Below are positions 53,196 to 64,000 of a stretch of DNA of 64,000 bases, one piece after another. The stretch covers positions 18,709,596 through 18,773,595 of the forward strand of contig OX336343.1 in the NCBI GenBank assembly GCA_946902875.1, given 5' to 3'. The position numbers and the translations under genes are program-made. This DNA is from Nematopogon swammerdamellus (Eukaryota; Arthropoda; Insecta; Lepidoptera; Adelidae). The notes beneath the pieces were generated by a model. That model made no database searches. It had not been told where the DNA came from and was given only the letters and a program-made list of their open reading frames with translations. Each line of letters opens with the position of its first letter. The first letter of the stretch is position 1.

Positions 53196-54763
53196 AAGAT
53201 GTAAACGCAATAGTGTTAGTTCCTCCAAATTAATTGGATGGTCAATGGTGCATGCGCCTTACTACAATATCCACCGTACCTACTACGGTGCGGCACTCTC
53301 TCTTACTGTGGTTCAGGCGAGGGATAAGGCCCTTATCTGTCATTCAATGCTATTAAGATAAGGGAAGATATCGTACTAACAACGGTCCGGAGTATTCCGG
53401 AGGACTCCATGCGCTCATCAGAAACGCACAATTAGGGGGAATGCGCGAAAGAGGGGGAATGGGAAATGAAATTAGGAAAAACAGCGGACATAAACCACGG
53501 GCTGGGTGGGGGAGTGAGGGGAGGGGGGTAGGGGGGGGGGGGTCGTTGTACACGCACACCCACACACTCACACCGCGAGGGTGCGCTCAAGGTCGGGATT
53601 ACATCTCGCATGATTTATTGTGCTGTAATAATAACGAATAGGGGGCGGCGACCGTGCGCTGTTTCTTTTCAACTTCTAATGACAATGTTTGAGCCAGCAT
53701 TAGAATTAAACCCATGCGGGTCGGATACTTAGTACATTTAAATTAAAAGTTTGTTTATGGGTTTCACAAGCAAGATAACAGTTGATCAAACAATGAGGAA
53801 TGTTGTCTAGTTGAACGCATCTGTGCTGAAGATGATCTAGGCTAGGATGTAAAATTTTTTTTCTTTGAGGAAATATTATATAGAGTTATCGCTCCGAAGA
53901 AATATACAGAAAAGCGGTGTTCCAGCGGCTGAGGTATGGGGTAAGGTAGCGGGGAGGCGGAGCGATAGATTACTAAAAAGTTGGCGGAGCGCAGAGTCGA
54001 GCGGAAGAGGGGAGCGCGCAAAAGGTACGGTAGCGGGCTTACTTAATTTCTTCTTTTTAAATAAGTACGAATTTCACGCGAGCGAAGCCGCGGGTTCCCC
54101 TGCTGGCGATTTAATCTTTTCAGGGTTCCGTAGCAAAATGGTACAAAGGAACCCTTCGGTTTTGTCTGAAAAGCAAAATAATATTAATAAGAACAGCCGC
54201 GACGACAAGGGCCTGCCCGCAGCCCCACCAAATATGTTTGTCCCGGAGATAACTGCCGCCGCCACCGGCTGCATTCCTCTTTTATCGTGAGCACGCAGCT
54301 TACGTGTGTTATAATGCGGCGGCGAGACGCAACCTCCTTAGCTTGCTTCATTCCACTTCATTTGATTAGCAGTTATCTAGAATTAGTACCGAACCGCTTC
54401 AATCTTAAGATGAACAAAGTTAATTTCCGACGAACGTCGTCGCACAAACGTTCAACTTATATTGTAATAAAGAGAGAAATCGATTTCGTTCTTGGCAAAG
54501 ATCATAAAGGGCGCTTAGCTATGTAAATGTATCATCCATCATGTTACACTCGATGTTACATTTGGTTACATCGGGTTCCGTGGTCAGCCATTAGCCTGCC
54601 AGCAGCACCGGTTGGTATCTTCTGGTTTGTCTGTCATGTATGCTGAAACTTTTTGATATTTTCAGGTTCCCGCCCGGCGGGCCAATGGGATCACTTTGGT
54701 GCCTGTATGTCGGTCATGCGCAGATACGCCGACTCGGGATCTATTTTAAATTGATGTGTTCCG
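53196..54763. other. Mixed spacer with G-run and Helitron-end remnant
   Basis: A G-rich stretch at 53505-53543 includes a run of twelve G. At 54066-54095 'CGAATTTCACGCGAGCGAAG' followed by CCGCGGG is a Helitron 3' end without its CTAG. 54115-54160 is a short piece of a dispersed 'AGGGTTCCGTA' repeat. The 141-codon frame at 53865-54290 runs across these pieces and is not a gene. Confidence 0.45.
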
Positions 54764-54940
54764 ATTTTTTTTTTATGAAAACCAGCATGAATAGCTGTGC
54801 TGAGGCACCTATGATGCAGTCGATAGCCAAATTCACCTCTCCTCGCGAAACCACACTCAGTGAGAGGCCATGCCAGCAGATTTGCGGACTGTTGCCGGGC
54901 TGTCCTAGTCTATTGATACGTTTCAAGGGCCCCGGGTTAG
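54764..54940 (-). repeat. Jockey/CR1-like LINE end (family of 20728-21395)
   Basis: The minus strand still reads KRINRLGQPGNSPQICWHG, matching the ORF end at about 21250, followed by the shared UTR and poly(A) (T-run 54764-54773). Confidence 0.7.
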
Positions 54941-55640
54941 AACGAAGAACCCTACTAGTAGTGCGAATTACATACATATTTGTAATGCTTGTATGCCGAG
55001 GGTGTTCTATATATGCATGCAGCACTGCACTACACCATAGTGCAACCCTCCTTTTAGGCTTCATTCGTCGTACGACGTAATTAAGTAAAAATGCAACGCC
55101 TCCGGTGAGTGCTTACTGAGTCACCGCTGCCCGACCCCCACGTGCGGCAGTAACGACCCCGCGCGCCACCCCACGTGGCAGCAGCGAACCCGCACGGGGT
55201 AACTACCCCGTCACCTTTCCTACTGCTCGCGTGACCGCGCTTCATTCCCCGGTGGTCGGTCGGCGACTCGTATTTTCGTTTCCTTCCTTGTATTGTATTT
55301 CGGTACTTAATTAACACACCCCATGGAGCGGTTGAAGAACGGTCTCAAGCAAGTTTAGATGTAACTATTTGTGTGAACGTCATGTGTAGGTAGTTGTAGT
55401 ATTTTTTTAATACACAACTGCAGCTCCGCTCGCCGTATTGTCTGTCGGATTAGACGAAGTTTTAGGCGATTTATGTAACGCAGTCGTATTTTTTCGCGAG
55501 TTTCGCGTTTCTTTTCTTTCTATACTTACTTAACTATCTATTCGCCAAAATCCATGCGTTTTCCACGATTTCAACTTTGAGGTTCCCTACCGAAATTATT
55601 ATTTATATTAATATAGTCATAATGTAATTTACAGCCCCGC
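54941..55640. other. Unassigned sequence
   Basis: GC-rich at 55100-55260 without a supported gene. Confidence 0.4.
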
Positions 55641-55938
55641 CTTTTTTTTATGGAAACTGACACGGTTGGCTACATCACCTACAAGATCCGTGATGTCAGC
55701 CCATAACACCGGGTGAACTTGGTACCACATCAGTGCTTCCCTTCGGTCGTGCCGGCTACACTGAACTGGACGGAAAACACAAACTCTTTGCTATTTACAT
55801 AGCCGTTTCGACCGACCTTTCATTCAGTGCGGTGGTACCAACCCGGGCGGGTTGAACCCTACCACCTAGTAATATAAGAAGGGAGTCATATCCCTTAGTC
55901 GCCTTTTACGACATACATGGGGAGAGATGCAGTGGGCC
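55641..55938 (-). mobile_element. Retroposon 3' end, 'GTCGCCTTTTA' family, truncated
   Basis: Same family and orientation as 26198-26527; its upstream part stops at GCAGTGGG (55938), about 40 bp shorter. Confidence 0.75.
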
Positions 55939-57280
55939 TAACGCCATTAATATAGCCGACTATTATTTATTTATACTGTTGTCTGCCAAAACTCAAACAC
56001 CAACCAGCCCCCGAACCCCCGAACCTTCACTTAGCGAAGTCCGCCGGCCGCCGCCCCCACGCAGATCTGTTTTGGACTGAGCGCTGAAGATGAGGCGACG
56101 CGACAATGCGATTGTTTCACCAGCTCCTGCCGCGCTGACGTCACCACCGCGGCGGTGCGGGGCGGGCGGGTGTTAGCCACGAGGTGTGGGGAGGGGGTAC
56201 CGTGAAGAGAATTCTGTGTGAGTGGGTGCTCAACGAGACAATAGGAGGATATAGTCTACTAGTGTAGGTACCTAATGTCTTCAAGTTCTTGCCCGCTAAG
56301 CGCTTTCGCGAGGAGTGGTGTTATTGGCTGTGCCTGATCGTCCGACTGACGTTTGAGCAGTCACAGTTTAAAAACAAATTTGAATAATGTTATAAGTAGG
56401 TACATAGTTTCCTAAGAAAACCTGAAAACAATTCTTGAATTTTTAAGGTCCTCTTGTATGCACCTGGGCACCCCCATCCATACCTTGTCTAATAAAGTGA
56501 AAATTGCCTTCACCAGCCTTTCTTCGAGCCTTTCTTACACCTACTGACTGACTCGTCCATTAGTAAGCTCGGCTCGCGTCGCGTTATTCAAATTTCCATG
56601 TAAAGTAAGCGAAGGTGCTAACATATCGGCTTTTCTCACAATGTCAGCGGCAAAGTGACGATATGGCCCAACAATAACACCCCCACAGTGTTGAGGGTAT
56701 CGGATTGTGTGGCGGGTGGTAGTGTTGGAACCTTGTCGCTTGCACACGCCCTTACCTCGTAGAGGCTCCTAGAGTTTTGCAGGAAGTTTTTTTCAGTTAG
56801 ATAAAGTTCTCCAGATATTGTATGAGACGAACGTACGTGTCAACACAAACGATTTGGGACAGTTGACAAACTTTAGGATACGCCGAAATTACTTAGGCCT
56901 ATTGAGGGATTTTTTTTACGCCTAAGTTATTTTTATTGTCTATATTTAGATGTCGCCATTATTCTAATGCGCGTGGAAGTACCCGTGTACGTGTTGTTTT
57001 AATATTGCATCCATGCTTTTGTTTAGGGAATAGTAAGAATGTGGTGCAGTATTTTTGGGCGTGAGAATATTTGTTTTCAGACCAGCATCAGCGGCGGTTA
57101 TTTATGTCTATCATTGGGAAATTTATAGATATTCAGGTTCAGGTAATTCTTATTACCTACTTAAAACAAAAGCAAGAAATGACGCTATAAAATAAATGAG
57201 AATTTCTCATTTTTATTCTGATTTGATTGCCGCCTATTGGTTACCTACTTAAGCGACAAAGCACGAAGTAGGTATTTGTT
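55939..57280. other. Unassigned sequence
   Basis: CpG-rich at 56030-56210; AT-rich later. No gene supported. Confidence 0.4.
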
Positions 57281-57720
57281 GAACTTACAGTTCCATGGGA
57301 AAGTAACATACCGATAGACCACAACTTCAAAGTAAACAGCTAGTACTGCAACTTAGTAGACCGGATAGTGACAAACAGATTCAAGACTGATCTCTTCGCT
57401 GTGGATGTCGGAGCAAGAGGACTACCAGCGAAGTCGCTCTACCTAGTCTCTTCAAGAATCTAGGCCTACCAAGATCTACGCTAAGCATGTGGAGAAGAGC
57501 TCCGAAAACTTCACTGGAGGTATCCTACAGAATATGGATAGTTAGAGTAGAGACGGAGGCCGAGAGTGGGAACGGTGGTTCTTCGCATCCTAGGCATCGC
57601 AGACTAGGTGAAGAGGGCTTGCCGCGAGCCGAAACGTAACGCATGCTGGAGAACTACACAAAGTGGCCACTCGCTAGTCCCGACCTTGATTGACACCCTC
57701 CTCTACTGCCAATGGGCCCG
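57281..57720 (+). pseudogene. Retroelement ORF C-terminal remnant
   Basis: A frame starting at 57281 reads ELTVPWESNIPIDHNFKV, a stop, then CNLVDRIVTNRFKTDLF and AVDVGARGLPAKSLY before degenerating. The motif order 'ELTVPWE..I...H..K..KY..L......F.....AVEVGARG..AKSLY' is one I associate with the region after the reverse transcriptase in several invertebrate non-LTR-type ORFs. At least one stop and later frame changes; 5' and 3' limits are unclear. It is not visibly related to the RTE or Jockey-like pieces elsewhere in the window. Confidence 0.6.
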
Positions 57721-58732
57721 GATATGTTCGGTGAAGCCATATCAAGCTTAATTCAACACCTTACTTCTATGTTCACTTTTTCGAGCGAATTATTCGCCCG
57801 AGGCTGCATACTTACCTACCTATATCAATGAAGAAGGTCCGAAAACTAAATTCTGCAAAAAAATCACGTGTGTACGGCAGATGTTACTTTTACTCGACAA
57901 CACTCGCGCACTGTCGTGTCGTATCGTGTCGTGTCACAAGGAACTGAGTGGCACAAGCAAGAACATATGGTATGCATGAGTTAGACACAGTACAGACGAC
58001 CGTCTTCCCTTTCCCTACCAGAATCTAAACGTATGTATGCTCATCTCACAAATGAGATAAAGAATATGGGCCATTTTGATTGCCAAAATAACAAGAAGAT
58101 GTCGTCCTATTCCTTCCTACATCTTGCCAGACGCATCCATTCACACACCAAATAAACGCCAATGAAACCCGAATAAAACTGAGAAATTCTTATCTTATTT
58201 ATTACATTTTATAGCGTCATTACTGCAATAAAATCTACAGTGAATATTATTTATTCGTAGACAGTGAATGGTCCGATGTATGAATGATGGTAGGTGGCGA
58301 TGACACAGGAATCCGATAAAGATGGCGCCCAGACAAAAATGGAACGCAAACTATTTTTGAAATTGCTCGCGTGCAAGCACCCTCGTGCACGTTGCCGCGT
58401 GCATCTCTCGCATTTTATTGGAATTTCGTACAACTAGACTAGAGTTGTAAAGATGCCGTTTTTTGCACTTTGATGCGGATTTATTTGACTTAGGTACCGT
58501 AAAACACGGAAAGATTCGAAAAGTATTTTCATATGAGATACCTACTTGCTCTTTTCGCGTTTTATTCCTGTTCTTTGCTCGAAACCAAAAAGTGAGTGAC
58601 CAAAGTTCGTATTGAACAGGAACACCGTAAAAAACACGGAAAGATTCAACAGGAAAAGAAATAAGAGTCGCAAATAGCTCTATCGCAGAGAAGCTTATCA
58701 TTTCCAAATTATGTAGGTACTCATAATAACTC
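57721..58732. other. Unassigned sequence
   Basis: Two direct 'ACACGGAAAGATTC' repeats 126 bp apart (about 58504 and 58632). The 118-codon minus frame 58351-58707 covers them and has no motif. Confidence 0.4.
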
Positions 58733-58975
58733 TTTTTTTATGTAATACGGTATGGCTGGCTGAGTCAGAGGGGTCAGAGCGCATAATCCAACCAGCCAAT
58801 ATTACCTCCTAGAAGGTACGTGCCATATCGGAGACTTCCCTGGATTGCTGGCTATACTGAACTAGAGGAGAACACAACCGAGGCTACTATGCGGCCATCT
58901 TACATCCAGTACAGTGGTATCAACCCAGTCGGCTACAATTTGAGCCTACCACCTAGTAAGGGGCAAGGGAATCTT
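58733..58975 (-). mobile_element. Q-family retroposon, most complete copy
   Basis: The minus strand runs from CCTTACTAGGTGGTAGGCTC through 'GTTGATACCACTGTACTGGA' and 'GTAAGATGGCCGCATAGTAG' to 'GGCTGGTTGGATTATGCGC' and a poly(A) end (T-run 58733-58739). The words 'ACTAGGTGGTAG' and 'GTTGGTACCAC' also occur, in the same order, in the SINE/LINE tails at 25010 and 26380, so Q may be a related lineage. Confidence 0.65.
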
Positions 58976-58994
58976 TGTTTTAATTTGTGTTTTA

Positions 58995-59145
58995 TAGGGT
59001 TCCGTATCCGTCGTACGGTACCCTATTACTAAGCCTACGCCGTCTGTCTGTCTGTCCGTCTGTCCGAGGGCTGTATCTCTTGAACCGTAATAGGTAGGTA
59101 CCCCGTGAAAATTTTCACATAATAGGTATGGGTTATTATCAGGGA
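58995..59145 (-). repeat. 'GGTACGGAAACC' repeat, minus strand
   Basis: Starts GGGTTCCGTATCCGTCGTAC and passes 'CTATTACTAAGCCTACGCCG', (GTCT)n and 'CGAGGGCTGTATCTCTTGAA', the reverse of 24560-24680. Confidence 0.7.
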
Positions 59146-59547
59146 TCGGAATTAGGTAGAGTGATTTGGTACCAAAGTAGGTAAAGTTCGCGAGAGGATA
59201 TAATATGGAGTTGTTAAAACCACCACTTTGTATGGGAATTCTGAAAATTTCCTATGAAATTTCCGGGACTGGATTTTTCTTCGGGATCGTATTTATTGAC
59301 TAAATACAAGCTTCTTTTGTTCTTAGATGATTTTCTCTAGAGTGGCCGCTTATGGAGATATAATTTTTTTCATAAATTTTTTATTTCTACTCAATTTACA
59401 GGAAAACCGGGGAAGATGTTATAAAATAATCTAAGAGTGTACCGAACTGCTTACAAAACAAGATCTAATTTGTTGTCGTACCATCATTGGTTCTCGATTT
59501 ATTGCTCGCCGCGATTCTGAATTATCCAGGACGGCATTTGTATGGAA
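59146..59547. other. Unassigned sequence
   Basis: AT-rich; weak symmetry with 60655-60720 (both contain CGCCGCGA or its reverse) suggests the fold-back element may extend here with lower similarity. Confidence 0.4.
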
Positions 59548-60650
59548 AGCTCCGCCCCCTTTTCTGATTTAATTCCTCGAATGTTCATATTTTTTCGCCT
59601 GAATCTTATTTCTAGACGAAATATAAGACACTTTTATTCTTACACGTTTTTGAAAAAAAACTATATTTCCGGAGAAAAAAAAAATCTAAAATATTTTTTT
59701 TTCAAAATGTTCTCGATTGCTAATGTTTTTTTGGCGGATTCTTATTTCTAAACGAAATATAAGACACTTTTATTCTTACACGTTTTCCCCTTAAGTCGAT
59801 ATTTCCGGAGAGAAAAATAAAACAACCAATTTTTTCATATTTTCTCGAATGTTGATGTTTTTCGCCTGAATCTTATTTCTAGATGAAATACGAATCTGTA
59901 GTTTCAATCATTTAAATTATTTTCAGAATCATATAAAAAAAGTGGCCGCCATTTTGAACCTTTTAGTTTTGACTACAAATTAATATTCAGAGCCCACACA
60001 GACACCCAGATATAGATTTTGAAAGCAATCGGTCCAGTAACTAAAAAGTTCAAAATGGCGGCTTCTTCTTTTAAATTTTGACTACAGATTCGTATTCAAA
60101 CCCCATACAGACACCCAGATATCGATTTTGAAAGCAATCAGTCCAGTAACTAAAAAGTTCAAAATGGCGGCCACTTGTTTTAAATTTTGACTACAGATTC
60201 GTATTCAGAGCCCACACAGACACCCAGATATCGATTTTGAAAGCAATCGGTCCAGTAACTAAAAAGTTCAAAATAGCGGCCACTTTTTGAAATGTTCACT
60301 CCAGATTCGTATTTCGTCTAGAAAAAGATTCAGGCGAGAAAACATCAACATTCGAGAAAATATGAAAAATTAAATTGTTTTATTTTTCCCTCCGGAAATA
60401 TCGACTTAAGTGAAAAACGTGTAGGAATAAAAATGTCTTATATTTCGTTTAGAAATAAGAATCCGCCAAAAAAACATTAGCAATTGAGAACATTTTGGAA
60501 AAAATAATTTTATATTTTTTTTTCTCCGGAAATATCGATTTTATTGAAAAATGTGTAAGAATAAAAGTGTCTTATATTTCGTCTAGTAATAAGATTCAGG
60601 CGAAAAAATATCAACATTCGAGAAATTAAATCAGGAAAGGGGGCGGAGCT
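59548..60650. mobile_element. Fold-back element, about 350-bp arms, tandem-repeat centre
   Basis: The left arm (59548-59900) and right arm (60302-60650) are inverted copies; the outer ends are AGCTCCGCCCCC and GGGGGCGGAGCT. Each arm is itself made of related sub-blocks ('TTATTTCTAGACGAAATATA', 'CTCCGGAAATATCGA', 'CGAATGTTGATGTTTT'). The centre has three direct copies of a 109-bp unit starting TTTTGACTACA at 59967, 60076 and 60185, each with 'ACACCCAGATATCGATTTTG' and 'AAGTTCAAAATGGCGGCCAC'. A short inverted copy of the unit end lies at 59940-59966. No ORF of note. Confidence 0.8.
59967..60293 (+). repeat. Three 109-bp tandem repeats
   Basis: Period read directly from TTTTGACTACA at 59967, 60076 and 60185. 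A fourth, partial start at about 60294 runs into the right arm. Confidence 0.9.
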
Positions 60651-62013
60651 TATCGCGGCGAAAATTTCATCCAGTATTGGTATCATACATGAAAGAAACG
60701 GAAATACCCTGTGTTTTTCGTTTTCTTCAAAATGTATTTTTCGGTATTTTTCTGCCTTTACAACACTAAACTAGACACCATAGGGGTGGCAAGGTGACAC
60801 AATGTCGCGCTTAATATAAAAAAAAACTAATTTCAGCATAGGGGTGCGTGCTGCATGACATGATTATTCCTAATATGGCTCTATTCATTTATTTATTTAT
60901 TATGGTAGGTACCCAAAACAGAATACAAAATTTCGCAAGCACATTTCACTTACATAATATTAAAAGCAGCGTCTATTAGGAGTAATTAGCCTTATTTAGC
61001 CAGCCTGCCCAGCGTTGTCCCAATGCTGGGCAGATAGTTACCTATATTGTTGGTTGTTATGCATTTTGCACCTCGCACAGGGCCGTCTTTGGCCATGCAG
61101 GCAGGGCACATTTGGGGCCCTTATAAAAAGAAAAAAAAAAATTGAGAATGAAAACATCATTAGATATGTACCTACTTTTATTTACCTAGTGACTTGTATA
61201 TTTTAAATTTATTTCGAAATTTTAAGCAATGTATTTTTCTTACTTTTTTTTAATGAAGTAAATTTGTGTTCATTGCTTAAAAATATTTAGAAATCACATT
61301 GGGATTTACTTACATTTAAATGTAGACATTTTAACGGCAATTTTTAGTAAAATACATAAAAAATTTAACTCTGAACTCGTAGGCCCTGGAAAAGACTTCC
61401 CTAACCTCGCATTAGTCATACGGTGACCAGCCAGTTTGGGGGAGTAGGTATGTGAGCGACATGCATATTATAAGAACGGTCTGCGGTGTGCTAGTGTTTC
61501 CTCAAGAAAGACACTTAAAAAAATCATGTTATGGGTGTGTGTGTATATAAAAATCTGTACACACACATATGTACGAGAGGGCCAGATAGAGCACCTGCTC
61601 CGACCAGCCAATATCACCACATCTGATAAGGTACCGGCAGACGTCCCTGTGGATTGCTGGCTATATGGGAATTTGTTTATTGTATAATTTAATCCATAGG
61701 TAGGTAACCTACGCTTGGATATGTCGAAAATTCCGCCAGTTCTAAATTCAATGCGAAGAAGAACTGACAAACAAACTTCGCAAGTCACAATGTTTTGTTA
61801 GTAGGTACCTTATTATAAGTATTATATTAAAGTAATTTACAATAATTAACGCATACTACCAACCACAAGAACATTAATACTTACAGCATAAACATGAATA
61901 CTCAAGAATCTGACCACTCTGCCTATTTACATGCCTATATCTGGCTGGTAGACTCTGGACTTATAGGTCTAAAGTATTCGACAACGCTGAAGTACCTACC
62001 TACTTACCAAATC
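60651..62013. other. Unassigned sequence with a small Q fragment
   Basis: 61590-61672 has 'CGACCAGCCAATATCACCAC' and 'GTGGATTGCTGGCTATA', a Q-family scrap. The rest is AT-rich with TTTA repeats at 60887-60900 and no gene. Confidence 0.45.
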
Positions 62014-62045
62014 GGCAAATAGGTACCCTAGGGTACCTATTTGCC
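62014..62045. repeat. Perfect 32-bp palindrome
   Basis: Reads the same on both strands, with GGTACCCTAGGGTACC at its centre and no loop. Confidence 0.95.
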
Positions 62046-62059
62046 TATTTTCCTATTTG

Positions 62060-62245
62060 CCCTTACTAGGTGGTAGCACATATTACTTGTGGTAGACTCA
62101 AATTGGAGCCGACTGGGTTGGTATCACCGTACTGGATGTAAGATGGCCGCATAGCAGCCTCGGTTGTGTTCTCCTCTATCTAGTCCAGTATAGCCAGCAA
62201 TCCAGGGAAGTCTCCGGTATGGCGGTATGGTAATATATATCTCCG
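62060..62245 (+). repeat. Q-family retroposon, plus strand
   Basis: CCTTACTAGGTGGTAGCACA, 'GACTGGGTTGGTATCACCGT', 'GATGTAAGATGGCCGCATAG' and 'GCCAGCAATCCAGGGAAGTC'; opposite strand to 58733-58975 and without a poly(A) end. Confidence 0.7.
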
Positions 62246-63055
62246 TGAACCTACACGCTGGCTTATTTATGCTATGACCTTGACGCTTTGGCGAAAGCTT
62301 TGGCCAGCGTGTAGGGTGGCCTTAAGTGACTTCGATCACTTTGATTGAGTGAAGTCTGTCTGTGGGGAGACTCTGTGAACCCCCTACCAACACAGCCGAT
62401 TGAAAACGTGAGCATATTTTTTTTATTAAATAAAAAAAAATATGTTAAGTTAAAGGCAGGCAGAGGGTTCCGTAGCCATTCTCTCCTTGCAAGGAAGGCG
62501 AGTAGGTACGTGCGCCGTATGGCGTGCGCGGTTGGCGGTTGCTTCCTGCGCCGCCATGGTGCCATATCGCTGCGCCCGCCCGCGCCGCCGCCGTTGCCCC
62601 GCGCCGCACGGCCCGTAAAAAACGAAATCTTTGTTCTTTGTTCATTATAAAAATGCTATTTTTAACCGTAAAGACTATAAATTAAATTACAAATAAAAAA
62701 AACCCAAAAAGGCGAAACGAAAAGCAAAACGACAACCCTTATAAATTAAAAAAGTATCCGCATAGTCAAGGCGTCGGGGGACTGATAAGTAAATAAAATA
62801 AAAATCAACAGATGGGCGGTTTTTTCGGCAGTGTGGCTGTGGAAAATCTTCAGATTTTATTCCTCGGAGTGGAGTGACGGATTCATGGCGTTATGTACCT
62901 AAACCTAAAGTGTACATAATCTAATGTAGGTACCTACTTTTGCGACTAAGTACCTAACTACCTACCCACCGAACATTTTCATGCAGAACCTGCGTAGGTA
63001 CCTACCTACATACAGTAAATTTTAAAATTCATTCGTCCTCTACTTCGAACTTCGG
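62246..63055. other. Unassigned sequence
   Basis: CpG-rich at 62520-62615 with frames on both strands; TAGGTACCTA-type words at 62930-63010. No gene supported. Confidence 0.4.
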
Positions 63056-64000
63056 TTAACCCATTAACGCCCAAAATGAAAAAGCAAGTAACTTTTTCGT
63101 TGCATTGCTGTTTATTACATTGAAATGGATGAAATAAAAGACTTACAAAGAAAAACCGAGGAAAATCTAAATATGTGTCAAGTTATGGGGGTGTACACAG
63201 CTGTGTACAATGGGCGGTTTAATGGTGGAACTGTCCAAGGCAAGGTCGCTTTACACATAGCGTTTTCATGCATAGTTCACAACGCCCACGGCCTCTGTTG
63301 TGATAAATTACACACGTCAGCGGCTTTTCAATACTCTCCGGGTTATGGCCATCGTTTTTCCTCTCCGGTCCATGAAGAACTGCGCTGTCGAGGATGGACG
63401 GCTCTTGGTTTTTGGTGGTCGCACGCAAGTACGCCCGTGCGATGGTCCACCTAAACGATAACTGTTCCATGTAGTCACCTCTTCAGCAGTCTTGCTAAGT
63501 AAAACGTACAGCCGCCAAGCATTAGAATAGCCATATCTAGCCAAGTAAATATGACCCACCACCATTTTCTTCCTTTTATACCATAAAAGCTCTTTGCTTT
63601 TATAGCCACACGGTATAGATCGATGGACTGATTCATCTGGTCGACCCCGCCCATTCTTTTGTTGTAATTTATAAATATTATTTACGTCCACCGTTTCTTT
63701 TGTTTCCTTGCGCCATCTACATTATCAAAATTTGATCCCATTGTCACCACGCTGTTGTCCTACCAGCGACAATCGTTATTTCGTTTTTGGTGTCAAATCG
63801 GTAGTCATACTCCGCTCTAGCTACTTCTTTCTTCATAACATTTATTTGTCCTGTTCTTCCTCATTGTGTCTGTCGCCCTATATATAGCCTAAGAGACGCA
63901 AATCACGCAATAACCTGGTAGCAAGAACAACCAAATGTTCTTGCCTGGTAGTTAGAAAAAAAGTTGTCAAAATGCACAATATGATCTTCAGGAACAACTG
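63056..64000 (-). mobile_element. piggyBac-like element 2, runs off the right edge
   Basis: TTAA (63056-63059) followed by CCCATTAACGCCCAAAATG is a piggyBac-type terminus. A perfect 18-bp palindrome, TGTACACAGCTGTGTACA (63192-63209), is subterminal. The transposase remnant lies on the minus strand from 63219 to the window edge, so this is the 3' half of the element. Its end is related to, but different from, that of 23142-24424. Confidence 0.75.
63219..64000 (-). pseudogene. piggyBac transposase, C-terminal half, decayed and open to the right
   Basis: Reading the minus strand from the window edge: EDHIVHFDNFF, then YDYRFDTKNEI, SNFDNVDGARKQKKRW, YNKRMGGVDQM, YRVAIK, WWWVIFTWLDMA, NAWRLY, and finally a Cys-rich end CELCMKTLCVKRPCLGQFHH-stop at 63219. 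'YNK.MGGVD..D......YR...K.KKWWW..F....D....NAW' is the signature around the last catalytic Asp of piggyBac transposases, and the final block is the zinc-binding C-terminal domain. The blocks lie in at least three frames with stops between them, so the gene is inactive. The N-terminal half and the left terminus would be outside the window. Confidence 0.75.

Noticed and set aside
53865..54290. 141-codon plus frame
   Set aside because: It runs through a Helitron end remnant and another repeat piece; no domain.
54741..55064. 107-codon minus frame
   Set aside because: Part of a LINE tail plus flanking sequence; only the KRINRL block is ancestral coding.
58351..58707. 118-codon minus frame
   Set aside because: No motif, crosses a direct repeat, no splice or promoter context.
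63128..63454. 109-codon plus frame beginning MDEIKDLQRK
   Set aside because: Antisense to the piggyBac transposase end and its 3' UTR; the minus strand carries the recognisable motifs.
1..64000. CRISPR array, operon or bacterial-type system
   Set aside because: Tandem repeats here are minisatellites inside eukaryotic transposons; no spacer pattern, operons or ribosome-binding-site organisation.

Overview
The window reads as nuclear DNA of a moth or butterfly (Lepidoptera). Supports are an RTE-clade retroposon whose 3' end reads 'GTCCAGCAGTGGACG' (27696-27908, 46172-46722, 33061-33115), the 'GTCGCCTTTTA' retroposon tail, Helitrons ending in 'GCGGGCAACAGCTAG', frequent TAGGTACCTA words, and AT-rich sequence broken by short CpG-rich patches. 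I recognise no complete host protein-coding gene. Almost everything I can assign is mobile DNA, most of it old, truncated or nested.

Layout. 1-1914 is a Helitron cut by the window edge; a longer copy lies at 30249-32631. 1.9-20.7 kb is mostly unassigned, with a Jockey/CR1-like retroposon end (3797-4203), a retroposon tail (14105-14340), a hairpin MITE (15346-15673), CpG-rich patches at 16.3-18.1 kb and one weak exon candidate (6643-6936). 20.7-28.2 kb is dense: a second Jockey/CR1-like end, a palindromic 'P' repeat interrupted by an internally deleted piggyBac element (23142-24424), two copies of a tRNA/5S-like SINE, and fragments of the retroposon that shares its tail. 33.7-35.9 kb is the second P repeat, split by a 0.7 kb composite insert that contains the third SINE copy. 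38.5-41.5 kb has a palindrome, a hairpin MITE and a hAT remnant with exact 8-bp target duplications. 42.9-43.5 kb holds the best host-gene candidate: a start codon, a clean 252-bp intron, an acidic C-terminus and a poly(A) signal, but with a frameshift. 44-49 kb is retroposon tails plus an RTE ORF remnant. 50.1-51.2 kb is a TIR element with perfect 8-bp duplications that breaks an open frame. 52.5-53.2 kb is a three-layer nest. 57.3 kb is a decayed retroelement ORF, 59.5-60.7 kb a large fold-back element, and 63.06 kb to the right edge a second, longer piggyBac element with its transposase on the minus strand.

How the parts relate. The SINE carries a tRNA-type A box, a 5S-rRNA-like internal control region and a tRNA-type B box, then ends in the tail of a longer retroposon family also present here, which suggests it is mobilised by that family. 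The Helitrons carry two opposed arrays of a GGCCGAAGGCC minisatellite and a broken piece of a retroelement ORF. Several other elements (P repeats, fold-back, MITEs) are long inverted repeats that would give double-stranded RNA if transcribed. Identifications rest on motif recognition by eye; no database search was possible.
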